DNA of 64,000 bases, taken from assembly GCF_030409685.1 (NCBI RefSeq), contig NZ_JAUFQJ010000024.1:310001-374000 (forward strand), in the 5' to 3' direction. A program made the position numbers and the translations under genes. Shown in pieces: positions 6,814 through 14,962 of this stretch. Within the stretch, counting starts at the first letter, position 1; every line of letters starts with the position of its first letter. The notes under the pieces are model-generated. The model ran no database searches, was not told the DNA's origin, and was given only the letters and a program-made list of their open reading frames with translations. The DNA is from Ferruginibacter paludis. Lineage in GTDB: Bacteria; Bacteroidota; Bacteroidia; Chitinophagales; Chitinophagaceae.

Positions 6814-7662
6814 ATGCAAACAGAAAATGAATTAAAAGAACTGGTAAGGCAGAAATACAGCGAAATCGCCTTACAGGATAAAGCCACCAATCAATCCAGT
6901 TGCTGCGGTGCCGGTGGTTGCAGTACCGAAGTGTACAATATAATGAGCGATGACTATACCACGCTGGAAGGCTACAACCCTGATGCAGACTTAGGTCTGG
7001 GCTGTGGTCTCCCTACCGAATTTGCCAAAATAAAAGAAGGTGATACGGTAATTGATCTCGGTAGTGGTGCAGGCAACGATTGCTTTATAGCAAGAAGACA
7101 GACCGGCGAAAAAGGAAAAGTAATCGGTATAGATTTTACAACTGCCATGATTGATAAGGCAAGAGCAAACGCTGAAAAAATCGGCTTTCACAATGTAGAG
7201 TTCCGGCAGGGTGATATTGAAAAAATGCCGGTTACATCAGGCATTGCAGATGTGGTGGTGAGCAATTGTGTGTTGAACCTGGTGCCTAACAAAGAAGCCG
7301 TGATCAAAGAAATTTTCAGGGTACTGAAACCCGGCGGTCACTTCTCCATTTCAGATATTGTACTGGAAGGCGGGTTGCCTGCTAAATGGAAAGAAGTAGC
7401 TGAATTGTATTCAGGCTGTGTTTCAGGAGCCATACAAAAACAGGTTTATCTTGACTTAATTAAAACTGCCGGTTTTACAAATATTACCCTACAAAAAGCT
7501 AAACCAATCGTTATACCGGATGATATTTTAAGCAATCATTTTAGTGCTGAAGAAATCAGCGAATACAAAACTGGTGGGGCAAGACTGACAAGTGTTACGG
7601 TGTATGCAGAAAAGCCTGTTACAGAAAAAGCAGCTTGTTGCGAGCCGGGTTGCTGCAATTAA
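6814..7662 (+). CDS. arsM: Arsenite S-adenosylmethionine methyltransferase
   Basis: The 282-residue class I methyltransferase converts As(III) to methylated arsenicals with SAM. Motif I reads VIDLGSGAGNDCF (about residues 80-92), followed by GIDFTTAMIDKARANA. The arsenic-binding cysteines of the family are seen in the N-terminal CCGAGGC stretch, SNCVLNLVP (about 150) and YSGCVSGA (about 205). GLGCGLPTEFA before motif I is a family hallmark. The C-terminus ends in a cysteine cluster (CCEPGCCN) that may deliver or bind arsenite. It lies between arsR and acr3 with short gaps, so methylation and efflux are co-induced. Confidence 0.93.
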   Translation: MQTENELKELVRQKYSEIALQDKATNQSSCCGAGGCSTEVYNIMSDDYTTLEGYNPDADLGLGCGLPTEFAKIKEGDTVIDLGSGAGNDCFIARRQTGEKGKVIGIDFTTAMIDKARANAEKIGFHNVEFRQGDIEKMPVTSGIADVVVSNCVLNLVPNKEAVIKEIFRVLKPGGHFSISDIVLEGGLPAKWKEVAELYSGCVSGAIQKQVYLDLIKTAGFTNITLQKAKPIVIPDDILSNHFSAEEISEYKTGGARLTSVTVYAEKPVTEKAACCEPGCCN

Positions 7663-7684
7663 TTAATGATCATCAACACAAAAT

Positions 7685-8761
7685 ATGCCCTCAAATAATT
7701 GTGCTCCGGCAAGTGAAAGAAAACAACTGGGCTTTTTAGACCGGTATCTTACAGGCTGGATATTTATAGCCATGGCTGCGGGTGTAGCCATTGGCTATTT
7801 CTTTCCGTCATCATCCAAATTCATTAATTCCTTTTCCACCGGCACTACCAATATTCCATTGGCCATCGGGTTGATACTGATGATGTACCCGCCCTTTACC
7901 AAAGTAAGGTATGATCAGCTGCACGCAGTTTTTAAAAACACAAAAGTATTGGGCGCTTCCTTGTTGTTGAATTGGGTGATTGGCCCCCTACTAATGTTTT
8001 TCCTGGCCATTATTTTTTTGCATGGCTATCCTGCATATATGGTCGGACTAATACTCATCGGGCTTGCACGTTGCATTGCCATGGTAATTGTATGGAACGA
8101 GCTGGCAGAAGGCAGCAGGGAATACGCCGCAGGGTTGGTGGCACTGAACAGTATTTTTCAGGTTCTGTTGTACAGCGTTTATGCCTATGTTTTTATCACC
8201 ATTCTGCCACCGTTGTTTGGCATTACCGGCTCTGTTGTTGACATCAGTATCGGGCAAATTGCAACAAGCGTTGGCATCTACCTTGGCATTCCTTTCGCAG
8301 CCGGTTTTCTAACACGTTATTTTCTTTTAAAAACAAAAGGAGCTGACTGGTATCAAAATAAATTTATTCCTTTTGTTTCTCCCATTACACTCATTGCCTT
8401 GTTGTTTACCATCGTTGTAATGTTTAGTTTAAAAGGCGAACTGATTGTTCAGATACCGCTGGATGTTATCAGGATAGCGATTCCGCTGGTGATTTATTTT
8501 GCCATCATGTTTGTCATTAGCTTTTTCATTGGCAAAAAAATGGGGGCTGATTATTCCACCAATGCTTCGATCGCATTCACAGCCGCAGGCAACAATTTTG
8601 AACTGGCGATTGCTGTAGCGATAGGCGTATTTGGTATCAACAGCGGGCAGGCGTTTGCGGGTGTTATCGGCCCGCTGGTTGAAGTACCCGCTTTAATCAC
8701 ACTGGTAAATGTGGCGTTCTGGTTCAGAAAGCGATACTATTTAAAATCAGCCATTCAATAA
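7685..8761 (+). CDS. acr3: ACR3 family arsenite efflux transporter
   Basis: The 358-residue integral membrane protein has about ten hydrophobic segments and Acr3 motifs. They include LDRYLTGWIFIAMAAGVAIG at the N-terminus, GLILIGLARCIAMVIVWNEL with the essential cysteine in TM4 (ARCIAMVIVWN), and NASIAFTAAGNNFELAIAVA in the C-terminal half, with the conserved glutamate. It exports arsenite across the inner membrane using the proton gradient. This is the third gene of the ars operon, 22 bp after arsM. Length is normal and all landmarks are intact. Confidence 0.95.
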   Translation: MPSNNCAPASERKQLGFLDRYLTGWIFIAMAAGVAIGYFFPSSSKFINSFSTGTTNIPLAIGLILMMYPPFTKVRYDQLHAVFKNTKVLGASLLLNWVIGPLLMFFLAIIFLHGYPAYMVGLILIGLARCIAMVIVWNELAEGSREYAAGLVALNSIFQVLLYSVYAYVFITILPPLFGITGSVVDISIGQIATSVGIYLGIPFAAGFLTRYFLLKTKGADWYQNKFIPFVSPITLIALLFTIVVMFSLKGELIVQIPLDVIRIAIPLVIYFAIMFVISFFIGKKMGADYSTNASIAFTAAGNNFELAIAVAIGVFGINSGQAFAGVIGPLVEVPALITLVNVAFWFRKRYYLKSAIQ

Positions 8762-8791
8762 ATTAACTCAACAACACAAATCATTTTAGTG

Positions 8792-9217
8792 ATGACAAAT
8801 TCTTGTACCGGAGGCAATCAAGCGGAGCCGAAGAAACTGCTTTTTGTTTGCATCGAAAACAGCAACCGCTCGCAAATGAGCCAGGCCTTTGCAAAGATTA
8901 TTGGAGGTGATAAAGTAGAGGCTTACAGTGCAGGCAGTAAACCAAGTGGCATTGTAAACCCTAAAGCCATTGCGGCCATGAAAGAACTGGGCTACGATTT
9001 AAGTACACACGACAGTAAAAGCCTGGATGAAGTAAAAGCCTTTGCGCCCTTTGATGCTGTGGTGACAATGGGCTGCGGCGATGCCTGTCCGTGGATGCCC
9101 GCCAAACAATTTATCGATTGGCAAATACCCGATCCTAAACACATGGAACCGGCACAGTTTAACGAAGTAAGGGATTTTATAAAAGGAAAAGTGAAGGAAC
9201 TGATAGATAGTTTGTGA
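8792..9217 (+). CDS. arsC: Arsenate reductase, low-molecular-weight phosphatase type
   Basis: The protein reduces arsenate to arsenite, which Acr3 then exports. The phosphatase P-loop is seen as VCIENSNRSQMSQAF (about residues 20-34; C-x5-R pattern with an extra spacing typical of Bacteroidota ArsC). The redox cysteines are in MGCGDACPWMPAK, and the Asp-containing DWQIPDPKHM loop is also present. Reduction of the enzyme is expected to be thioredoxin dependent. I choose the ATG at 8792 over the GTG immediately before it. Last gene of the operon, 30 bp after acr3, followed by a strong terminator. Confidence 0.93.
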   Translation: MTNSCTGGNQAEPKKLLFVCIENSNRSQMSQAFAKIIGGDKVEAYSAGSKPSGIVNPKAIAAMKELGYDLSTHDSKSLDEVKAFAPFDAVVTMGCGDACPWMPAKQFIDWQIPDPKHMEPAQFNEVRDFIKGKVKELIDSL

Positions 9218-9222
9218 AAAAC

Positions 9223-9260
9223 AAAACGGCTGACTCAAAAGAAGAGTCAGCCGTTTTTAA
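9223..9260. terminator. Bidirectional terminator between arsC and BI-1 gene
   Basis: A perfect 14-bp stem (9223-9236 and 9244-9257) begins with an A-run and ends with a T-run, so it can stop transcription from both convergent genes. Confidence 0.9.
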
Positions 9261-9279
9261 TTGTATAATTTTAAACTGG

Positions 9280-10035
9280 TTATTTCCTGTCGCTCAGTTT
9301 TGCCAGTAATCTTAATATTTCGAGGTATAACCAAACGATGGTCACCATTAAACCAAATGCGCCGTACCACTCCATATATTTGGGTGCGCCGGCCGCAGAT
9401 CCCTGCTCAATCATATCGAAATCTAAAATGAGGTTCAGTGCGGCGATTACAACCACCACCAGTGAAAAGCCGATGCCCATTAAAGACCCTTCATGCAAAA
9501 ATGCGATGTCAACGCTGAACATTCTTAATACCATTGCAATCAAATAAAAGATGGCGATACCTGCTGTAGCCATAATAATAACCGCCTTAAATTTCTCCGT
9601 AGCCCGGATGATTTTAAAGCTGTATAAAAAATACATGGCGATAGCAGTACCAAAAGTTAAGCCCACTGCATTCATTACAATACCGGGTGCTTTGGTTGCA
9701 AACGCATCGTTGTACATGGCAGAGATGGCGCCTAAAAAAAGCCCTTCCATCAAAGCATATAAAGGAGCAAGATAACCAGCCCATTCTTTTTTGAAAATAA
9801 TTACAAAAGCCAGAATTAAACCGCCGATTAAACCAATCCAGATCAGTGGCTGCACATTTCCTCCGCGGGCATATTCTTTCCATGAATAAAAAGCCGATCC
9901 CATCAGCATCAGCAACATAAATCCAAACTTATTGAGGGTTCCCCTTAGCGTCATAGTGTCGCTGTTGGCGCCAACAAAAACCGATTGAAAATTTTTCTCT
10001 GATAAAGCAGGATTTCCTGATTTGAATAAAGACAT
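9280..10035 (-). CDS. Bax inhibitor-1 / YccA family membrane protein
   Basis: The 251-residue protein has seven hydrophobic segments and the Bacteroidota form of the BI-1 (UPF0005) family. A cytoplasmic N-terminus (about 50 residues with NPALSEKNFQSVFV) precedes the first TM. The later LYALMEGLFLGAISAMYNDA and the C-terminal LNLILDFDMIEQGSAAGAPK, with conserved aspartates, are family marks. Family members form pH-gated calcium leak channels or modulate FtsH. No neighbouring gene suggests a specific role. It is a single-gene unit convergent with the ars operon. Confidence 0.92.
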   Translation of the reverse strand: MSLFKSGNPALSEKNFQSVFVGANSDTMTLRGTLNKFGFMLLMLMGSAFYSWKEYARGGNVQPLIWIGLIGGLILAFVIIFKKEWAGYLAPLYALMEGLFLGAISAMYNDAFATKAPGIVMNAVGLTFGTAIAMYFLYSFKIIRATEKFKAVIIMATAGIAIFYLIAMVLRMFSVDIAFLHEGSLMGIGFSLVVVVIAALNLILDFDMIEQGSAAGAPKYMEWYGAFGLMVTIVWLYLEILRLLAKLSDRK

Positions 10036-10181
10036 AGTTGTTATTTTAGGGTGTAAAATTAATTCAATTTATAACAGCTGTTGTAACTGATTTATTGCGG
10101 TGCTGTTAATTTTTCTCTTCAGAGAATGCCAGGCTACGAATTTTTAGTGTTTTAATAATATTGCGCATTATCCAATATTTT

Positions 10182-10223
10182 TTTGCAATCAGCGTTGGTG
10201 AATTGGCTAATTTTGCGCCAATT
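10182..10223 (+). promoter_or_regulatory. korA promoter with perfect inverted repeat operator
   Basis: TTTG (10182-10185) and TAATTTTG (10208-10215) fit the Bacteroidota promoter pattern with a 22-bp spacer. A perfect inverted repeat AATTGGC (10201-10207) / GCCAATT (10217-10223) encloses the -7 box, suggesting a repressor site. Confidence 0.55.
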
Positions 10224-10308
10224 CTTCCTCTTTGCTGCCCAATATAAAGATCAAAGCCAGTTGGCACAAATAGAAATGGTTGTAACTTGCAGTAATTTAT
10301 AAAAACAT

Positions 10309-12165
10309 ATGAGATCAGACCAGGTTTTACCCGAAGTAGTAATCAAATTTGCAGGCGATAGCGGCGATGGTATGCAATTGACCGGAAGCCAGTTTACCAA
10401 CAACACTGCCTTGCTGGGCATTGACCTGGCGACTTTCCCGGATTTCCCGGCCGAGATACGTGCCCCCATCGGCACTGTTCCCGGCGTGAGTGGTTACCAG
10501 TTGCGCTTTAGCAGCGACCGTATTTTTACTCCCGGCGATGCCAGTGACGTATTGGTAGCAATGAATGCGGCTGCCTTAAAAGTGAATTTAAAAACCCTTA
10601 AAGCGGGTGGTATTATTATAGCTAACATTGAAGGGTTTGATTCAAAAAACCTGCGCCTGGCCAATTATCCCGAAGGTGTTAATCCATTGGAAGATCACAG
10701 CCTTGACAGCTACCAGCTGATCAAAATGGATGTTACCAAAATGACCCGTGAAGCCCTGAAGGATTTTACCATGGGTATGAAGGAAAAAGACCGAGCAAAA
10801 AATATGTTTGTACTGGGCTTTTTATACTGGATGTACAACCGCGACATGGAAAATACCATTCAGTTTATAAAAGAAAAATTTGGAAAGAAACCAGAGATTT
10901 TTGAAAGTAATATAAAAGCCTTGCAGGCTGGTTATAATTATGGCGATACCACCGAAACTTTTACTACCCGTTACAAGGTGGAGAAAGCAAAAATGGAAGC
11001 CGGTACTTACCGTTCTATCATGGGCAACCAGGCTTTATCTTACGGCTTAATTGCCGCCGGGCAAAAAAGCGGTCTGCCCTTATTTTTAGGCAGCTACCCT
11101 ATTACACCTGCCAGCGATATTTTACATGAACTAAGCAAGTATAAAAATTTTGGCATTAAAACATTCCAGGCTGAAGATGAAATCGCAGCGATTGCTTCCA
11201 GCATCGGTGCAAGTTATGGTGGCAACCTTGCCGTTACAACAACCAGCGGCCCGGGCATGGCACTGAAGGCGGAAGCCATGGGGTTGGCTGTAATGCTGGA
11301 AATTCCTTTGATTATAATAAATATCCAGCGTGGCGGACCCAGCACCGGCTTACCAACCAAAACAGAACAGAGTGATTTGATGCAGGCTTATTATGGCCGC
11401 AATGGCGAATGCCCAATGCCCATCGTATCCGCATCAACACCAAGTGATTGTTTTGGCGCAGCCTACGAAGCAGTTAGAATCAGTCTGCAACACATGACGC
11501 CGGTAATTTTATTAAGTGATGGTTATATTGCCAATGGTGCCGAGCCATGGAAATTTCCATCTGCTGCGGAATTACAGGAAATAAAAGTGTCTTATGCATC
11601 TCAAAACAATGCTTCGGACCTGGATGCCAATGGCAAATTTCAACCTTATAAAAGAGATGAGAGACTGGTTCGGCCATGGGCCATACCCGGCACACCAGGT
11701 TTAGAACACCGGGTAGGTGGGTTGGAAAAACAAGACGTTACCGGTAATATCAGTTATGATACCGAGAACCACCAGCACATGGTGAAGACCAGGCAAAAAA
11801 AGGTAGACCTGATTGCAGAACATATACCGGAACAAAAATTAGACAGCGGTGCTGAAAAAGGAAAAGTGTTGGTATTGGGTTGGGGAAGCACCTACGGTAC
11901 TATCAAAAGCGCGTGCAAAGAATTACAGGATAAAGGTGTTGAAGTATCTCATGCTCATCTCAGGTACATTCGTCCTTTCCCAAAAAACCTGGGCGATATT
12001 ATCAAAAACTTCGATCATGTTTTAATACCTGAAATTAATAACGGGCAGCTGGTAAAAATTATCCGCGATGTATATTTTGTAGATGCAAAAGCATACAATA
12101 AAATCATGGGTATTCCTATTACAAAAGCTGAATTGGTAGATGAAATAAATAAACTGATTGCCTGA
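10309..12165 (+). CDS. korA: 2-oxoacid:acceptor oxidoreductase, fused gamma-alpha subunit
   Basis: The 618-residue protein has the KorA layout. The N-terminal gamma domain (about 1-190) begins IKFAGDSGDGMQLTGSQFTN. The alpha domain (about 215-618) carries GNQALSYGLIAAGQKSGLPL, FLGSYPITPASDILHEL, FQAEDEIAAIASSIGASYGG, TTTSGPGMALKAEAMGLAVM and GGPSTGLPTKTEQSDL. These bind the oxoacid and contribute to the thiamine diphosphate site. With a beta subunit, the enzyme oxidatively decarboxylates 2-oxoglutarate or a related oxoacid and reduces ferredoxin. The beta subunit gene, normally next downstream, is absent here: a terminator follows. Assignment as 2-oxoglutarate-specific is inferred. Confidence 0.9.
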   Translation: MRSDQVLPEVVIKFAGDSGDGMQLTGSQFTNNTALLGIDLATFPDFPAEIRAPIGTVPGVSGYQLRFSSDRIFTPGDASDVLVAMNAAALKVNLKTLKAGGIIIANIEGFDSKNLRLANYPEGVNPLEDHSLDSYQLIKMDVTKMTREALKDFTMGMKEKDRAKNMFVLGFLYWMYNRDMENTIQFIKEKFGKKPEIFESNIKALQAGYNYGDTTETFTTRYKVEKAKMEAGTYRSIMGNQALSYGLIAAGQKSGLPLFLGSYPITPASDILHELSKYKNFGIKTFQAEDEIAAIASSIGASYGGNLAVTTTSGPGMALKAEAMGLAVMLEIPLIIINIQRGGPSTGLPTKTEQSDLMQAYYGRNGECPMPIVSASTPSDCFGAAYEAVRISLQHMTPVILLSDGYIANGAEPWKFPSAAELQEIKVSYASQNNASDLDANGKFQPYKRDERLVRPWAIPGTPGLEHRVGGLEKQDVTGNISYDTENHQHMVKTRQKKVDLIAEHIPEQKLDSGAEKGKVLVLGWGSTYGTIKSACKELQDKGVEVSHAHLRYIRPFPKNLGDIIKNFDHVLIPEINNGQLVKIIRDVYFVDAKAYNKIMGIPITKAELVDEINKLIA

Positions 12166-12190
12166 CAGGTGATGCAAGTTGGCTGATATT

Positions 12191-12218
12191 GGGCGCTCAA
12201 TTTTTGAGCGCCTTTTTT
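12191..12218 (+). terminator. Terminator after korA
   Basis: Stem GGCGCTCAA / TTGAGCGCC with a TTT loop, followed by six Ts. Confidence 0.92.
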
Positions 12219-12355
12219 AAAAAATTAACGATTCAAAAATCTGCCGGGCATTTATCTGAAAAGATATTTCAGGGCAAAGCCATAACGTTAGGTGAATGAA
12301 GTATAATGCTGGGACACATACCTGAGCTAAAAAATTCTAAACAGATTGAATATTT

Positions 12356-12721
12356 ATGGCAATTCTTGATTTTTTAATTTTTCATCTGACATACTGGTTC
12401 AATAAAAATAAGGACAAACTTAAATGGAGTACTCCACTAGAAAGAGCCATATATGCTATGGGCTCAGCTAACATGATGTTTTTAACGGGAGTTAACGAGT
12501 TAATTGGTTTTACCATTCTTCGTGACAAGGATGTACACATAGGTAGTATATGGTTTATATTACTTGGCTTAGGAACTATGCAGGTTTATAAATAAGTGTA
12601 TGTAAACAGAGATCGTTATAGTGCAATTGCGGAAAGATTTTCTTTAACCAAACCTAAAACTGAAAATACAGGAATAATAACATCCATTGCATTCATCGTT
12701 TCATGTTTTATTTTCCAATAA
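12356..12721 (+). pseudogene. Small membrane protein gene interrupted by an in-frame stop
   Basis: The frame opens with MAILDFLIFHLTYWFNKNKD and runs for 79 codons to a TAA at 12593-12595. It then continues in the same frame without further stops for 41 codons to TAA at 12719. The second part (VYVNRDRYSAIAERFSLTK, then a hydrophobic GIITSIAFIVSCFIFQ segment) looks like the natural end of a small inner-membrane protein with three to four hydrophobic segments, about 121 codons in total. I do not recognise the family. One point mutation would account for the stop; readthrough or a shorter functional product cannot be excluded. Confidence 0.6.
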
Positions 12722-12830
12722 TAATTCATATAATATTTAAACCATTTGGAGGTAAGGGAAGTTTTAGATTTTAAAATAAGTATTAGATAAATTGGCGTAG
12801 GTGTCTTTGATATTACTTCTTGCCATTCTA

Positions 12831-13760
12831 TTATATTTTAGAAAGATAATACCGCACAAAGTTTTGAACTGGCCTGGATCGTAAAATAATTTTCTGAAAA
12901 ATAACAATCCCTGCTATAGCACAGGCAATGCCGGCCAATACATCCAGCAAGTAATGATGGCTTGTATACACGGCGGCAAACCAAATACCCACCATTACAA
13001 TAGCAAATAATATGTTGATCCAGCCAAGTTTTTCCCGCAGACCATAGTACAGCACAATCACAGGGTAAGAAGAATGCAGTGAAGGCATTGCCGCAAACAC
13101 ATTGCTGCTTTTGGCATAGATGCTTTTAAAAATACCTGCGTTAAAAAAATCATCAAACCGTTGCAGGCCGGCACTGTTGCCCGGTGTATGAGCATTAAAC
13201 AACGCACCGTATTGCTGAAAATACCACGGAGGTGCCGCCGGGTAAGCATAATAAATAACAAACCCGATAAAATTTACCAGTACAAAAGTGAGGGAAAACT
13301 GTAAAAAAAGCTCTTTATCTTTAAAAAATAACCAACCTGCAAAAGCCAATGGTACGGGTATCCAGCATAGGTAAAATATACCTGTCAGCACATCCAGGAA
13401 CGAGTTGTGGTGTTGCAGCCAAAATTCATTGGGCGTAACTATTTGGTCGTTAGCATGAATACCGAAGATGGTTAGTTCAGCCTGGTGAAGCTGTTTAATA
13501 TTGACCGTATTAAAAACATAATTGGGAAAGGCTTTCATGTAATCGAAAATGATCCAATACACGATAAATATCGCAAAGCCAATGATAAATTTACGGCTGA
13601 TAGCGGTACCAAAATAAGCTACACAAAATATGGCCGATAATACCAGCTGGTCCGAATTAAACCCAATTAAAAAAAATGAAACCAGCAGGTATATGGCAAC
13701 AATACAAATTACAATTGCTGCCTGCTTAACAGAATAAAAACCAGTAACATTTTTTGTCAT
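12831..13760 (-). CDS. PAP2-superfamily membrane protein, AUR1/IPC-synthase-like
   Basis: The 309-residue protein has about seven hydrophobic segments. It has the two PAP2 active-site blocks typical of the AUR1-like (PAP2_3) branch: AAMPSLHSSYPVIVLYYGL (about 220-238) and SHHYLLDVLAGI (about 268-279), with both histidines and the aspartate present. AUR1-type enzymes move a phosphoinositol head group from phosphatidylinositol to ceramide; other PAP2 proteins dephosphorylate lipid phosphates. Being last in a sphingolipid operon, a ceramide head-group transferase or phosphatase is the natural inference. Its ATG touches the stop of the ceramide hydroxylase gene (one shared base), so they are translationally linked. 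Confidence 0.8.
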   Translation of the reverse strand: MTKNVTGFYSVKQAAIVICIVAIYLLVSFFLIGFNSDQLVLSAIFCVAYFGTAISRKFIIGFAIFIVYWIIFDYMKAFPNYVFNTVNIKQLHQAELTIFGIHANDQIVTPNEFWLQHHNSFLDVLTGIFYLCWIPVPLAFAGWLFFKDKELFLQFSLTFVLVNFIGFVIYYAYPAAPPWYFQQYGALFNAHTPGNSAGLQRFDDFFNAGIFKSIYAKSSNVFAAMPSLHSSYPVIVLYYGLREKLGWINILFAIVMVGIWFAAVYTSHHYLLDVLAGIACAIAGIVIFQKIILRSRPVQNFVRYYLSKI

Positions 13761-14398
13761 TAACTTTTATTGGATTGCCTGGAAAAACCAGTTCGCAAAA
13801 TGATATCCCAAAGCGAACTGCTAACGCCATAACCCTTATCAGGATCCTGATAATGGTGCAGCATGTGATGCTGCTTAATTTTTTTCATGATGCCACTTTT
13901 AAAATTATGATGGTGCATAGCGTAATGAAGCATATCATAACACAAGTAGCCCAGTAAAAATCCCGGAAAAAATGAAAACAACAATTGCGATACCAGGAAG
14001 CTTTTAAACAAAAAATAGAACAAAGTAGCCAGCGGAATACTTACCGATGGAGGTAAAACCAAGCGTTTTTTATCCCTGGGATAATCATGGTGAACGCCGT
14101 GAAATATAAAGTGTACTTTTCTACCAAATTCAGAAGTTGGATGGTAATGAAAAATAAAACGGTGCATAACATATTCTGTTAACGTCCACACTCCCAGGCC
14201 GATTAAAAAATACAATCCAAAATTTATAAAACTTGCACCTGCTGAAAAGGCTTTGTATATGAAAATAAAAATAGCTGGTACAAAAATAAATAAGGGTACA
14301 GCAAAATGAACCTTGGAAAGGCTTTCCATCAAATCACTCTTAAACATCCTTATCGATTCCTCAGAATTTGAAACATATGTCTTTTTCATTGCTGTCAA
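13760..14398 (-). CDS. Fatty acid 2-hydroxylase-like (ceramide hydroxylase) membrane protein
   Basis: The 212-residue protein is a di-iron membrane hydroxylase of the fatty acid hydroxylase superfamily, closest by motif to FA2H/Scs7. All histidine boxes are visible: YVMHRFIFHYHP (about 83-94), HFIFHGVHHDYP, LHYAMHHHNF and IKQHHMLHHYQDPDKGYGVS. The surrounding segments supply four transmembrane stretches. FA2H and Scs7 add a 2-hydroxyl to the N-acyl chain of ceramide. Bacteroidota sphingolipids often carry hydroxylated N-acyl chains, and the gene lies in an operon with serine palmitoyltransferase, so 2-hydroxylation of ceramide is the most likely reaction. It shares one base with the downstream PAP2 gene. 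Confidence 0.87.
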   Translation of the reverse strand: MTAMKKTYVSNSEESIRMFKSDLMESLSKVHFAVPLFIFVPAIFIFIYKAFSAGASFINFGLYFLIGLGVWTLTEYVMHRFIFHYHPTSEFGRKVHFIFHGVHHDYPRDKKRLVLPPSVSIPLATLFYFLFKSFLVSQLLFSFFPGFLLGYLCYDMLHYAMHHHNFKSGIMKKIKQHHMLHHYQDPDKGYGVSSSLWDIILRTGFSRQSNKS

Positions 14399-14412
14399 TT
14401 TAAATGGTAGAA

Positions 14413-14952
14413 TTAAATTTTTAACCGCTCTGTTACCGGTGAATGCGTTGCCGGATCAACTCCGCTCACTTCAACATACTCCACATTGGGTGACCAAAAT
14501 GAGCCGCCCTTGATAGCAACATAAATACGTGTTAGTATCGCAGGCTTTTTATTGATGGTAGTGAACACATGATATTGATTATCGGCCGACAGCATCAGGT
14601 ACATTTTGTATTTTTTGTACGATACAAAATTAAGTTCGTACTTATTTTCACCAATTGCTTTTGACTTTACCCCATAGGCGAATTTCCTTTGTATATAACT
14701 CAGGTCTTCTATTTGCCCTTTTTCCTGGTAGCGTATCCAGAAAACACGAATGGGATCTTCTTTATCTACCGTTCCGTCTTTATAATTTAATTCACATACT
14801 ATGGTATTGGTATTAGGGGTGCGTTGCAAAAAAAACAGCTGTTTAGCATTGCCTTCCGGCACAGGAAAAACTTTTTCCTGCGCTAATGCAAAGTTAAATA
14901 CAAGCTCACCAATGAATAGAATTACAATAAAAAATAATCTTTTTAAATTCAT
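14413..14952 (-). CDS. DUF4833 secreted protein
   Basis: I start at the ATG at 14952, 10 bp after the CDP-alcohol phosphotransferase stop; the longer frame overlaps that gene and adds a basic stretch in front of the signal peptide. The 179-residue product has a signal peptide (LFFIVILFIGELVFNFALAQ). The mature domain has LFFLQRTPNTNTIVCELNYK, DPIRVFWIRYQEKGQIEDLS, FAYGVKSKAI and a C-terminal GGSFWSPNVEYVEVSGVD. This fits DUF4833, an all-beta family of unknown function. Location in the periplasm or on the outer membrane is predicted. Its position between the head-group transferase and the hydroxylase ties it to sphingolipid biogenesis or transport. Confidence 0.75.
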   Translation of the reverse strand: MNLKRLFFIVILFIGELVFNFALAQEKVFPVPEGNAKQLFFLQRTPNTNTIVCELNYKDGTVDKEDPIRVFWIRYQEKGQIEDLSYIQRKFAYGVKSKAIGENKYELNFVSYKKYKMYLMLSADNQYHVFTTINKKPAILTRIYVAIKGGSFWSPNVEYVEVSGVDPATHSPVTERLKI

Positions 14953-14962
14953 AAATTTTCGT

